From positions 1 through 51,966 of the forward strand of contig JAHEKN010000006.1 of assembly GCA_024638305.1 (NCBI GenBank): 51,966 nucleotides of DNA, in the 5' to 3' direction. Below the pieces are notes generated by a model that was not told where the DNA came from, made no database searches, and worked only from the letters and a program-made list of their open reading frames with translations. Source of the DNA: Gemmatimonadota bacterium. Its GTDB lineage: Bacteria; Gemmatimonadota; Gemmatimonadetes; Longimicrobiales; Gaopeijiaceae. Shown here one piece after another: positions 40,807-49,815 of this stretch; the first letter of the stretch is position 1, and each line of letters opens with the position of its first letter. A program made the translations under genes and the position numbers.

Positions 40807-43800
40807 CTAGAAGGTCACCCGCAGCGCGGCCGTCCACACCGAGGGGACAGGCACGTGCTCGAGGATTCCACGGACCGTGGTGTTGAAGCCGTCGTTGGCA
40901 CCCATCTCGGGATCGAGCACCGACCACTCGTCACTCACCCAACGCCAGATGTTGCGGCCGGAGAGCGTCAGAGACGAGCTCGCGGCCCCGGGGAACAGGT
41001 CGTCGGGAAGCGGCACGTAGAGCGTGAGCTCCCTCACTTTGAAGAAGTCCGCGGGATAGATGAGGTAGTCGCCGTCGAAGAACCGCCCGACGCAGCGCCC
41101 GCGCTGGAGCGCGGTGAGCGCGCCCTCGCCCTGCGATTCGATGATGCGATACGAGTCGAAGCAGCTGGGGAAGCGTACAGAACGGCTGAGCGCGGCACCC
41201 TCGGCGCCGTTGGAGATGTAGTGTCCGCCCTGGTACTCGCCGCGCGCCGTGAGGTTGATCCCGCGCGGGAGGTGCAGCGTGGTGTTCACGCCCACCGTCA
41301 GCGTCGGAAGGTTGGGCCCGTAGTTGCAGTCCTGTCGGACCACCGGGTCCGCGAGCGCGGTCGGGTTGTCCACGCAGTTGGCCTGGAGCACCGGAACCGG
41401 CTGCCCCTCGACCACCCAACCGTCGTTCCCGAGGGAGAAGCTCGGCACCTCGTCGGGCAGGTCCGTCACCTCGGAGTTGTTGGTGTAGATGGTGGTCCCC
41501 AGATCCCAGCCGAAGTCGCTACGGCGGAGGATCGACGCATTCACGCCCAACTCGACCCCGCTGTTCTTGAGCTCACCCACGTTCTGGAGCTGTGAGCCCA
41601 GGAAGCCCTGCGACGGGATCTGCCGCACGTTGAACAGAGCGTCCGTGGTCGTCTGGTTGTAGTAGGTCAGCTCGACCGCCAGGCGGTCGTCGATGAAGGC
41701 GGCGTCGAAGCCGGCCTCCCACTCCGTCGTCCTCTCCGGTCCGAGCTCGGAGTTCCCCACGTTGAGCGGGAAGAACGCCGGAGCCCCACCCCACCCGACC
41801 GGGTCGAACGTCCGCACCGCATCGAAAGCGCCGGGCGCCCGGCCCGACTGACCCCACGCGGCCCGAACCTTCACCTGGCCGTTGTCCGGGTTCCAGAAGT
41901 CCTCGTCCGACAGGACCCAGGACGCGCTGACCTTGGGGTAGGCCTGGAGCCCGAGGTCCTTACCGAACGCGCTGTTGCCGTCCACTCGGACACCGGCCGT
42001 GATGAAATACTTGTTGCTGATGTCGAACACGTTCTGGAAGAAGAATCCGGCGGTGACGAGCCGTTGGCGTTCCTCGAAGCCGAGGGTATTCCCGGCAGCG
42101 CTGACGGTGGGATCACCCGGCCCGGGGAAGTTGTCGCCGTACGAAGTCGTGCTCTCATCCACCTGGGTCACGCTCTGGCCCCCCCAGGAGAAGCTGCTCC
42201 GCACCTCGTCGGTCAGACCGAAGTCCAGCGTACCCACGTAGTCGAGCGTGAGGTTGCTGAAGCGGTAACGACGGTCCGACAGGATCCCCGACTGGGCCCG
42301 AATGAACCCGAACGGCCTCAGGTTGCGGTTGTCCTGCTGCGCCAGGTCGTATCCGACGGTCAGCCGGTTGGTCCAGTTGGACATCGGCGAGTACGTGGCC
42401 GTGAGCCCCGTGATCAGATGGTCGATGTCGGTCGTGATCGACTGGGCCTCGCTCCCGTCCCCGAGCCGCACGAAGGGGTTGATCGCGTCGAAGGCTTCGT
42501 CGTTCAGGTAGTTGGCGTCGCGCCGGTAGGCGTTGAGCGTGAGCCCATGCGCGTTGTTGCCGGCCGCGGTGTTCCGGATCGCGTCGTTGGTGTACGACGT
42601 GTTCCACGTGAGCTGCAGGTTGGTGAGCGGCTCGAACGTGAAGTTGCCGCGGACGACGAACTTCTCCTCGACGTCGTTCGGCAGCACGCCCAGGTCGTCC
42701 TCCCATGAGCCCGACATGAAGTAGCGGAGCGTCTCGCTCCCACCCGCCACCGAAAGCGCGTAGCGCTGCTGCCAGGCACCCCAATCGCTGAAGAGCCCGG
42801 AATCGCAGGGCTGGCCAGGGTTGCCGCTGACCTCGTCGCAGGTGGGGAGGTTCCCCCGCAGCCACGGATTGATGTACATGTACTCGGGACGCGCACCGGA
42901 GGCGAGCATCCCCTCGCCGTCCACGCCCCGCTCGCTCGGCGGTAGGCCGTCCGCGAGATCCGGACCGAACGGGAGCTCGCGGGCGAATCCCTGCTCGACC
43001 TGCGCCGTCCAGCGCGCCTGACCGGTGTGGCCACGCTTGGTGAAGATCTGGATCACGCCAGCGGCGGCCTCCGTCCCGTACAGGGTCGTGGCCGCGGACC
43101 CCTTGATGACCTCGATGCGCTCGATGTCCGCGGGGTTGATCGAGTTGAGCGGGCTCGCGATGTCGTTCGAGCTCCGGCCCGAGTACCCGACCGGCGGAAC
43201 GTTCTTGGCAAACCCGTCCGAACGGACGCGTACGCCGTCCACGTAGAGGATCGGCTGGTTGCTCATGGCCACCGAGACGTTGCCCCGGAGGCGGATCATC
43301 GCGCCGCCTCCAGCCATCCCCGAGGATTGGAGGATGGTCGCACCCGTGACCCGTCCCTGCAGGAGCGCGTCCACGCTCTGGACCGGCTCCGCCACCTCCG
43401 ACAGATCGATCTGGGCTACGGTGTTGCCGATCTCGCGGCGACGCTTTGCGCCCGCCGTGCCGGTGACGACGATCTCGTCCAAGCCGAGCGCCTGGGCCCG
43501 CATGCCGAAGTCCGCCGTCGCGGTTTGGCCGGCTGCCACCGTGACCGACTGGTCGTCGGCCTGGTAGCCGATCCGCTCCGCGCGGACCTGATAGGTCCCG
43601 GCCGGGACATTGAGGATGATGAAACGGCCGTTCCCCGCCGAAAGGGCGCCGAGGCCCGTTCCGACCAGGTAGACCTGGACCGCGCTCATCGCGGCCCCGG
43701 TGCTCGCGTCCGTGACCGCGCCGGTCACGGTACCGGTGTTCTGCGCCGCCCCGGGGGCGGACAGAAACGCCAGTAGGGCAAGGGCCAGTGCCCCTGCCAG

Positions 43801-43854
43801 CCCGCTTCGGGCGCGAAGCCCGAACCGGGTGAATTCAAACGTCGAGGGTCTCAT
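40807..43854 (-). CDS. SusC/RagA-type TonB-linked outer membrane receptor
   Basis: A 1015-residue barrel starting at ATG 43854, with a signal peptide ending near APGAAQ. Residues about 40-120 are the carboxypeptidase-regulatory-like domain (GTVTGAVTDASTGAAMSAVQVYLVGT; GTYQVRAERIGYQ). The plug follows: LDEIVVTGTAGAKRRREIGNTVAQID, LLQGRVTGATILQSSGMAGGGAMIRLRG, ILYVDGVRV and IERIEVIKGSAATTLYGTEAAAGVIQIFTKRG. The rest is barrel with the late GNSELGPERTTEWEAGFDAAF motif seen also in the first SusC gene. It transports a large unknown nutrient with the SusD protein encoded next. A candidate promoter lies about 170 bases upstream. Confidence 0.95.
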   Translation of the reverse strand: MRPSTFEFTRFGLRARSGLAGALALALLAFLSAPGAAQNTGTVTGAVTDASTGAAMSAVQVYLVGTGLGALSAGNGRFIILNVPAGTYQVRAERIGYQADDQSVTVAAGQTATADFGMRAQALGLDEIVVTGTAGAKRRREIGNTVAQIDLSEVAEPVQSVDALLQGRVTGATILQSSGMAGGGAMIRLRGNVSVAMSNQPILYVDGVRVRSDGFAKNVPPVGYSGRSSNDIASPLNSINPADIERIEVIKGSAATTLYGTEAAAGVIQIFTKRGHTGQARWTAQVEQGFARELPFGPDLADGLPPSERGVDGEGMLASGARPEYMYINPWLRGNLPTCDEVSGNPGQPCDSGLFSDWGAWQQRYALSVAGGSETLRYFMSGSWEDDLGVLPNDVEEKFVVRGNFTFEPLTNLQLTWNTSYTNDAIRNTAAGNNAHGLTLNAYRRDANYLNDEAFDAINPFVRLGDGSEAQSITTDIDHLITGLTATYSPMSNWTNRLTVGYDLAQQDNRNLRPFGFIRAQSGILSDRRYRFSNLTLDYVGTLDFGLTDEVRSSFSWGGQSVTQVDESTTSYGDNFPGPGDPTVSAAGNTLGFEERQRLVTAGFFFQNVFDISNKYFITAGVRVDGNSAFGKDLGLQAYPKVSASWVLSDEDFWNPDNGQVKVRAAWGQSGRAPGAFDAVRTFDPVGWGGAPAFFPLNVGNSELGPERTTEWEAGFDAAFIDDRLAVELTYYNQTTTDALFNVRQIPSQGFLGSQLQNVGELKNSGVELGVNASILRRSDFGWDLGTTIYTNNSEVTDLPDEVPSFSLGNDGWVVEGQPVPVLQANCVDNPTALADPVVRQDCNYGPNLPTLTVGVNTTLHLPRGINLTARGEYQGGHYISNGAEGAALSRSVRFPSCFDSYRIIESQGEGALTALQRGRCVGRFFDGDYLIYPADFFKVRELTLYVPLPDDLFPGAASSSLTLSGRNIWRWVSDEWSVLDPEMGANDGFNTTVRGILEHVPVPSVWTAALRVTF

Positions 43855-44196
43855 GTGGGCAGCTCCTGCTGATCGAGCGGTTGCGCGACGGAGACCGTCT
43901 CCCATCGCCTGAGTACGGAGGCCCCATTCTCCGTCGGAAAGAGCACTCCGGGGCGGAAGACGCCGAGGTCGTCCTGTGGCCACGTACGTCTTCGCTACGG
44001 GCGCACTTTCACGTATGGGAGCTTAGATCCAGACCCTCGTAGGTGTCAACAGATCGAGAAGACGGTGATTGCCCCGCGACACAAGGGGATTTGGGGGACG
44101 GGAGGGTCGCGCAGCCGGGGCTCTCGGAGGCGGATTCCGCGCCCGTGGCGCAGCCGAGCCGCATCGGGACCGGACTCGGGGCCTAGGAGCCGGTCA
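43855..44196 (-). other. Long intergenic region and leader of the SusC/SusD operon
   Basis: This 342-base gap has no gene I can support. On the minus strand it holds the candidate promoter at 44022-44049 and then a leader of about 160 bases before the SusC start. The part 44050-44196 is GC-rich, beyond the promoter, and shows nothing recognisable. Confidence 0.5.
44022..44049 (-). promoter_or_regulatory. Candidate promoter of the second SusC/SusD operon
   Basis: On the minus strand a perfect TTGACA (44049-44044) is followed after 16 bases by TCTAAG (44027-44022), four of six matches to TATAAT. Transcription would start near 44015 and leave a leader of about 160 bases. Confidence 0.4.
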
Positions 44197-44592
44197 TCAG
44201 GGGTTCACCTGGACCGTGACTTGCGCGCTCTTGCTGCCCTGAGTGACATCCTCCGCCCGCGCCACGATGATGTAGGTCCCCGGTGCCGCATAGGTCTTGA
44301 GCCGCGTCAGCGTCTGGGTGTTGGCACCGAAGGCAGCGACCGAGTCCACCTGTCCGTCTCCGAAGTCCAGGATCGTCCCGTCGAGGCTGGTGCCGACCGC
44401 GTCGGCTCGGATGGCGATGGCCTGACCGACGGTCTGTGTCGTCGGCTCAGCGGTCACGGTCACGTCGAGCGGACCCCCTCCCGTCCCCACGCTGGACTCC
44501 TGGCAGGCGGACAGCACGAGGGCCGCAGCGAGCGCGGCCGCGAGCGCGGGGAACCGCGCCGAGCGGAGTGGTGTGCGCTGCTTGATTTCCAC
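44197..44592 (-). CDS. Small lipoprotein with PKD-like domain
   Basis: A 131-residue lipoprotein starting at GTG 44592 after GGGAGA, with lipobox VLSAC (Cys30). The rest is one immunoglobulin-like domain of PKD type: LDVTVTAEPTTQTVGQAIAIRADAVGT, then ILDFGDGQVDSVAAFG and YAAPGTYIIVARAEDV. The DFGDG motif is the PKD signature. Such domains mediate surface contacts. It is divergent from the patatin gene and lies upstream of the SusC promoter. Longer open starts reach 44820 but lack signal features. Confidence 0.75.
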   Translation of the reverse strand: MEIKQRTPLRSARFPALAAALAAALVLSACQESSVGTGGGPLDVTVTAEPTTQTVGQAIAIRADAVGTSLDGTILDFGDGQVDSVAAFGANTQTLTRLKTYAAPGTYIIVARAEDVTQGSKSAQVTVQVNP

Positions 44593-44847
44593 GACTGTTC
44601 TCCCTGGGTAGTGTCCGCCTCGGTCCCCAAGAGCGAGCGCCCGCGCCGGCCCCTTCGAGACAGTCCTGCTCGGGCACCGCGTGACCTCCTCGCACCGAAG
44701 AGGGTCTCTACACCGACGGCCCTGATCCGCTCCCCCCGGATTCGGGCCAGGCGTGGCGTCCCGGCGAAGGAGTGCGATACTTGTGCGCACTCGCCTGGCC
44801 GGGTCGGTCCACGCAGGCAAGGACTTCTATCACAACCGTCGGCGGCT

Positions 44848-46068
44848 GTGGAGACGGAAACGGAATCGAGCACGGATTCTCTCGCGCAACCCAGCGCCGC
44901 CGGCGCCCTCCCGACCGGGGGGGCGCTGGGTCTGGTGATGGGTGGAGGGGGTGCCCGGGCCGCCTATCAAGTGGGCTTCCTCCGATGCCTGGCGCGCCGA
45001 TTCCCCGACCTGTCCGTCCCCTACCTCACCGGGGTGTCGGCCGGGGCCATCAATGCGGCCCACCTGGCCGCACACCACGGCACGTTCCGGCAGGCCGTGG
45101 AGGAGCTGGCGGCGCTTTGGTGCAACCTCACCATCGACTCCGTCTTCCGAGTGGACGCGCGGTCGCTGTTGAGCAAGATCGGCCGCTGGGGCCTCAGGGT
45201 CACCGCGGGCATCGGCGGGCGCAACGCGAGCCCGGCGCTCCGGGCGCTGGTGGACACGAGCCCGCTGCACGCTTTCCTGACGGAAACGCTGCATGCCGTC
45301 AACGGAGAGATCACGGGGGTTCGCTACAACCTGGCCAAGGGTCGCCTACGGGCAGTTGCACTCAGCGGGGCCAGCTACTCCACCGGCCGGTCGGTGACCT
45401 GGGTTCAGGGGGAACAGATTCCCGAGTGGGAACGTCCAAACCGCATCTCGCAGAATACCACACTCACCATTGAGCACGTGATGGCCTCGGCCGCGTTGCC
45501 CTTGTTCTTTCCGGCCGTCAGCATCGACGGGGAGTGGTATGGCGACGGCGGCATGCGACTCACCACGCCACTCTCACCGGTGCTGCACCTGGGCGCGAGC
45601 AAGATCATCGCCATCTCGACCCGCTACGCCCGTTCGTACGAGGAGGCCTCGGAGCCTCAGATCCGTGGGTACCCTCCACCGGCGCAGGTACTCAGCGTAC
45701 TCCTCAACTCCGTGTTCCTCGATCAACTCGATCAGGATGCCTTCCGGCTCGAGCGTCTCAACCGGATTCTCGCCAGGCTTCCACCGGAAAAGCGGGACGG
45801 ACTCCGGCAGGTCCGGCTCCTCATTCTCCGACCCTCGACCGACCTCGGAAAGCTAGCCAACGAATACGAGCCTCAGCTCCCCAGGACCTTCCGTTTCCTG
45901 ATGCGCAACCTCGGCACGCGGCAGACCGTGAGCCCCGATTCCTTGAGCATGCTCCTGTTTCAACCCGACTACCTGGGGCGGCTGGTCGCCATCGGGGAAG
46001 AAGACGCGGAACGGCGCGCGGACGAGATCGAGGAGTTCGTGCGAGCGGGCGCAGAAGACGGGGCCTGA
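44848..46068 (+). CDS. Patatin-like phospholipase
   Basis: A 406-residue lipid hydrolase. The patatin fold has the oxyanion loop VMGGGGARAAYQVG (30-43), the nucleophile elbow TGVSAGAINA (Ser64) and the catalytic Asp in GEWYGDGGMRLTTPL (about Asp233), the Ser-Asp dyad of the family. It should cleave acyl esters of phospholipids. No signal peptide is seen, so it is cytoplasmic or peripheral. GTG 44848 is used as start because it leaves a short, low-complexity lead before the fold; an open frame to 44065 exists but is not coding-like. The acyl-CoA dehydrogenase gene follows after 59 bases and could use the released fatty acids. Confidence 0.86.
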   Translation: METETESSTDSLAQPSAAGALPTGGALGLVMGGGGARAAYQVGFLRCLARRFPDLSVPYLTGVSAGAINAAHLAAHHGTFRQAVEELAALWCNLTIDSVFRVDARSLLSKIGRWGLRVTAGIGGRNASPALRALVDTSPLHAFLTETLHAVNGEITGVRYNLAKGRLRAVALSGASYSTGRSVTWVQGEQIPEWERPNRISQNTTLTIEHVMASAALPLFFPAVSIDGEWYGDGGMRLTTPLSPVLHLGASKIIAISTRYARSYEEASEPQIRGYPPPAQVLSVLLNSVFLDQLDQDAFRLERLNRILARLPPEKRDGLRQVRLLILRPSTDLGKLANEYEPQLPRTFRFLMRNLGTRQTVSPDSLSMLLFQPDYLGRLVAIGEEDAERRADEIEEFVRAGAEDGA

Positions 46069-46127
46069 ACCCAGGAACCGAAGCCTCCGTCGCGGGTCCC
46101 ATAAGGGGTGCTGGAATGGAGGCATAA

Positions 46128-48080
46128 ATGGCGGAAAAAGGCGTTGGACTCGCGTCGGAACAGGAAGCCCGCGAGGTCGCGGAGGCGGCCCGTGAAGAGA
46201 CATGGGAGAACCGTAGCTTGGCCCGGGGGATCTTCGATGGACGGGTCGCACTCGACTTGGTCCATCCGCATCCCGAGCCCGACCCGGAGGAACAGGAGAG
46301 GGCCCGGGAGTTCCTCGGGCGCCTGACCGAGTTCGCTCGGGATCACATCGACGGCGACCGCATCGACGAAGAGGGCTGGGTCCCGGAGGAGGTGTTGGAC
46401 GGTCTCCGCGAGCTGGGATGCTTCGGGATCAAGATCGGCCGCGAGTACGGAGGACTGGGCTTTTCGCAGCTCACGTACAATCGCGCGCTCTCGGTCGTGG
46501 CCTCGCGATGCGGGTCGACCGGAGCGTTCCTGTCCGCCCATCAATCGATCGGTGTACCGCAGCCCCTGCTCATGTTCGGGACGGAGGACCAGAAGAAGGC
46601 GTACCTTCCGCGGTTGGCGGCCGGCGCTCTCTCCGCCTTCGCGTTGACCGAGCCGGATGCCGGTTCCGACCCCGCGAACATGACCACCACCGCCGTTCCG
46701 ACCGAGGACGGGGAGGCCTTCCTCCTCAACGGCGAAAAGCTATGGTGCACCAACGGTCCGCGAGCCGAGCTCCTGGTCGTCATGGCGCGCACCCCCGCGC
46801 GCGAAGGGGTCCGCGGGAAGCGGCCCATCACGGCGTTCATCGTGGAAACGGACTGGCCGGGGGTGGATGTCCTCCACACGTGCAGCTTCATGGGGCTCAA
46901 GGGACTCTCCAACGGCGTGCTGACGTTCGAGAACGTACGGGTGCCGAAGGAGAACATCCTCTGGGGTGAGGGCAGGGGACTCAAGCTGGCGTTGATCACG
47001 CTCAACACCGGCCGTCTCTCGCTGCCGTCTTTTTGCGCCGCGGCGGGAAAGGGCTGCCTGGAGGTCTCACGCTGGTGGGGCAGCGAAAGAGTCCAGTGGG
47101 GAGCGCCGATCGGGAAGCACGGAGCCATCGCGGAGAAGATCGGCTCGATGGCAGCCACCACCTTCGCAATGGACTCCGTGGTGGAGCTCACGTCCGCCAT
47201 GGCGGACGCCAAGCGGTTCGACATCCGCCTCGAGGCGGCCATCGCCAAGTTGTGGAACACCGAGCGGGCCTGGGAGATCGTGGACGACGCCGTTCAGATC
47301 CGGGGAGGGCGTGGATACGAGACCGCCGCCTCGCTGGCCGGACGAGGCGAGCGTCCCATCCCGGTGGAACGCTGGATGCGGGACCTGCGGATCAATCTGA
47401 TCTTCGAGGGCTCCAGCGAGATCATGCGGCTGTTCATCGCCCGCGAGGCGGTCGATCACCACCTGGAGGTCGCGGGCGACCTGGTAGACCCGAGGGCCCC
47501 GGCCGGACGGCGAGTCTCCGCGGCCCTGCGGGCCGGGCTGTATTACCTGTGGTGGTACCCGACCCGCTGGCTCGGTTGGGGGCATTGGCCGCGCTACGGA
47601 GAATTCGGGCCACTCGCCACGCACATGCGCTTCGTCAACCGCGCCAGCCGGAAGCTCGCGCGGAACCTGTTCTACGCCATGGTCCGTTACGGAGCTGGAC
47701 TGGAGCGGCGGCAGGCGGTACTCGGGAGGGTGGTGGAGATCGGCTCGGAGCTGTTCGTCATGACGGCCTCCTGTGTCCGCGCCCACAAGCTGGTGGGAGA
47801 GCGACCGGAGGACCGGACCCCGTACGAGTTGGCCGACCTTTTCTGCCGAAAGGCCAGGATCCGGGTCGGCGAGCTGTTCCGGCAGCTCTTCTCGAGCGTG
47901 GACGCGCAGACCTACCGAGTTGCGAGCAGGGCGCTCGACGGGTCCTACGAGTGGCTCGAGAGCCACGTCGTGTCGACGATGGCGGATGTGGAGCGCCGTA
48001 GCCACACGCACTCGGCAGCCACGCCGCCGGCATCGGAAACGGCAGAACCGGCAGGGGCCGGCGCGGGCGCGTCAGCCTAG
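46128..48080 (+). CDS. Long acyl-CoA dehydrogenase (VLCAD-like)
   Basis: A 650-residue flavoprotein; ATG 46128 follows GGAGGC. It oxidises acyl-CoA to the enoyl form in beta-oxidation. The N-terminal helical domain contains FGIKIGREYGGLGFSQ; the middle domain FALTEPDAGSDPANMTTTAV and LLNGEKLWCTNG; the C-terminal domain QIRGGRGYET, with the probable catalytic Glu, and FEGSSEIMRLFIAREAVDHHL. About 190 further residues follow, as in very-long-chain dehydrogenases and ACAD9, where they aid dimers or membrane contact. Single-domain members are near 380 residues. Its stop overlaps that of the convergent amidohydrolase by 4 bases. Confidence 0.92.
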   Translation: MAEKGVGLASEQEAREVAEAAREETWENRSLARGIFDGRVALDLVHPHPEPDPEEQERAREFLGRLTEFARDHIDGDRIDEEGWVPEEVLDGLRELGCFGIKIGREYGGLGFSQLTYNRALSVVASRCGSTGAFLSAHQSIGVPQPLLMFGTEDQKKAYLPRLAAGALSAFALTEPDAGSDPANMTTTAVPTEDGEAFLLNGEKLWCTNGPRAELLVVMARTPAREGVRGKRPITAFIVETDWPGVDVLHTCSFMGLKGLSNGVLTFENVRVPKENILWGEGRGLKLALITLNTGRLSLPSFCAAAGKGCLEVSRWWGSERVQWGAPIGKHGAIAEKIGSMAATTFAMDSVVELTSAMADAKRFDIRLEAAIAKLWNTERAWEIVDDAVQIRGGRGYETAASLAGRGERPIPVERWMRDLRINLIFEGSSEIMRLFIAREAVDHHLEVAGDLVDPRAPAGRRVSAALRAGLYYLWWYPTRWLGWGHWPRYGEFGPLATHMRFVNRASRKLARNLFYAMVRYGAGLERRQAVLGRVVEIGSELFVMTASCVRAHKLVGERPEDRTPYELADLFCRKARIRVGELFRQLFSSVDAQTYRVASRALDGSYEWLESHVVSTMADVERRSHTHSAATPPASETAEPAGAGAGASA

Positions 48081-49414
48081 AGGAGTCCGTCTCGGTCGAC
48101 GACCCGACCGCGCCGGATCACCAACTTGATCCTGCGCGAATTGCCGATGTCGTCCAGGGGTGAGGCGGAGAGGACCACGAAGCTGGCAACGTCTCCTGCC
48201 CGGAAGCCGGTCGAGCGTCCCAGCAGTGCAGCGACGTTCGTCGAGGAGGCCGCCAACGCCTGCCACTCGGTGAGACCGGCTTCCACCAACAGGGCCAGCT
48301 CGCGGTGCAACGAGTAGCCCTGGAACACCCCCAGATTGCCGGCGTCGGTGCCGGTCAGGATGGTCACTCCCGCCTCGTGGAGTGCCTTTACGGAGGGACC
48401 GAGGACGTCCCGCGCGTTCATTTGCCACTGTACGAACCCGTTGGTTCGGTCGTCCCACGCGCCCGGATCGCGGTAGGCGTCGCGCAGTGCGGCGGTTGAC
48501 GTCGCCACGAGCAACGGGTCATCCAGCAGCTCCGGACGCTCGGCGATCCGGCTGATCTCCGTCTGGACCACCAGGGTGGGGATGATGGCCGTGCCGGCCG
48601 CTGCCATCCGGCCCGGCAAATCCTCGGGCGGCGGGCCGGGCGGCGTGTGGGTCACCGCGGCCGCCCCCGCTTCCACGGCATCGGCAACGTCCTGCCAGGT
48701 CCCGACGTGTACCACCGTGGGGATGCCGTGTTCACGCGCGGTCGCGACGGTGGCAGCCAATGTGGCCTCGTCCACCGTCGGCATGCTGCTCCGGTGGTCG
48801 TAGACGATCTTCACCACGTCCGGACGCTTGATCGCCAACTCCGCCACCTCGCGCTCCGCGTCGGTCGGCGAATCGACGATGCGCGTGGGGACGCCGTACT
48901 CCGAGCAGTGGCCGCCGGTGGCGGTCAAGCAGGGACCCGCCGCGAGGATGTCGGCGCCGGGTCCGCCCTGCTCACGCTGGCGATCGCGGGCCGGGAGGAT
49001 CTGGTCCTCCATCGAGAACAGGTCCAGGAAGGCGATCACCCCCGAATAGAGCATCAGGTTCGATACTCCCGGCACGCCGGCGAACTGGGAGGCACCGCCC
49101 GGACCCGTGTTTCCGAAGGAATGGGTGTGGAGATCGTGGAGGCCGGGGATCACCCAGTCGCCTCCCAGATCGACGACGTCTCCCTGGAACCCGGGGGGCG
49201 GCTCGGCCACCAGCCCGACGACCAACCCATCCCGGACCAGGACGTGCCCGCCGTGGACGGACTCGGTTGCCGGGTCGACGAACCGTCCGTTGGACAGAAT
49301 CATCTCCTGTGCCTGGACGGGGCGGCTCGTGGACGACAGGGACGCGCCCAACAAGACCAGGGCGCAGGTCGCTCGGCTCAGGGTGCGAACGGCACGGACG
49401 TCGTGGTTCCTCAC
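48077..49414 (-). CDS. Exported amidohydrolase-family protein
   Basis: A 445-residue protein starting at GTG 49414 after GAGGA, with a signal peptide ending near RPVQAQ. The TIM-barrel metal sites are visible: [14 protein letters not shown] (HxH), [11 protein letters not shown] (bridging Lys), [10 protein letters not shown] (His), AAVTHTPPG (His) and ILTGTDAGN (Asp). The N- and C-terminal beta-sandwich strands ([26 protein letters not shown]) are those of the urease/imidazolonepropionase-like subgroup. Substrate unknown; exported members often act on peptides or prolidase-type substrates. Convergent with the acyl-CoA dehydrogenase and divergent from the riboswitch-controlled receptor. Confidence 0.88.
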   Translation of the reverse strand: MRNHDVRAVRTLSRATCALVLLGASLSSTSRPVQAQEMILSNGRFVDPATESVHGGHVLVRDGLVVGLVAEPPPGFQGDVVDLGGDWVIPGLHDLHTHSFGNTGPGGASQFAGVPGVSNLMLYSGVIAFLDLFSMEDQILPARDRQREQGGPGADILAAGPCLTATGGHCSEYGVPTRIVDSPTDAEREVAELAIKRPDVVKIVYDHRSSMPTVDEATLAATVATAREHGIPTVVHVGTWQDVADAVEAGAAAVTHTPPGPPPEDLPGRMAAAGTAIIPTLVVQTEISRIAERPELLDDPLLVATSTAALRDAYRDPGAWDDRTNGFVQWQMNARDVLGPSVKALHEAGVTILTGTDAGNLGVFQGYSLHRELALLVEAGLTEWQALAASSTNVAALLGRSTGFRAGDVASFVVLSASPLDDIGNSRRIKLVIRRGRVVDRDGLL

Positions 49415-49554
49415 GGCTTCCTCGGCGTCGAGAGTCCAGGAGGCGGGTCGAGCCTTCGCGGGCCCGCCCGCGGTGTCGAGTATACGGGCCGGCGGAGCGG
49501 AAGATTCATCACCGGCGCCACCCCGCGGCTGGGGCGTCTCCCCGGCTCCTCTCG

Positions 49555-49584
49555 TTGACCGGCTCGTCGCCGGCGGGCTAGCTT
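49555..49584 (+). promoter_or_regulatory. Candidate promoter of the riboswitch-receptor transcript
   Basis: TTGACC (49555-49560) is followed after 18 bases by TAGCTT (49579-49584). A start near 49591 would place the riboswitch at the 5' end of the message. The -10 match is weak. Confidence 0.3.
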
Positions 49585-49597
49585 CCCCCTCATACAG

Positions 49598-49777
49598 GCG
49601 CGCCCCGGGCGCGCCGTGGGTATTGCGGGCGTGGGCATCTCGGAAGCCGGTGAGAGTCCGGCACGGCCCCGCCACTGTGAGAGGCCGGCCCACTGGGCCG
49701 TCCGGGCCCCTCGATTCGCCACTGGGACACGGTGTCCTGGGAAGGGGAGGGAGACCCGCCTCGAGTCAGTAGACCTG
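49598..49777 (+). ncRNA. Cobalamin (adenosylcobalamin-type) riboswitch
   Basis: The leader carries the conserved cobalamin aptamer blocks in order: a GGAAGCCGGTGAGAGTCCGG segment (49642-49661), ACGGCCCCGCCACTGTGA, the B12-box core (49662-49680), then CACTGGG with CTGGGAAGG (about 49738-49746) and the closing GAGTCAGTAGACCTG (49763-49777). Start is estimated. In such elements bound cobalamin hides the ribosome site or stops transcription. The gene 39 bases downstream is a TonB-dependent receptor, the usual target. Confidence 0.92.
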
Positions 49778-49815
49778 TCGCGTCCGCCCTACTTGGCACT
49801 CTTCGAGGGGAAGAC

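Noticed and set aside
40807..43854. Polysaccharide utilisation locus around the SusC/SusD pairs
   Set aside because: No glycoside hydrolase, SusE/F protein, hybrid two-component regulator or anti-sigma gene adjoins either pair, so the substrate cannot be called a glycan.
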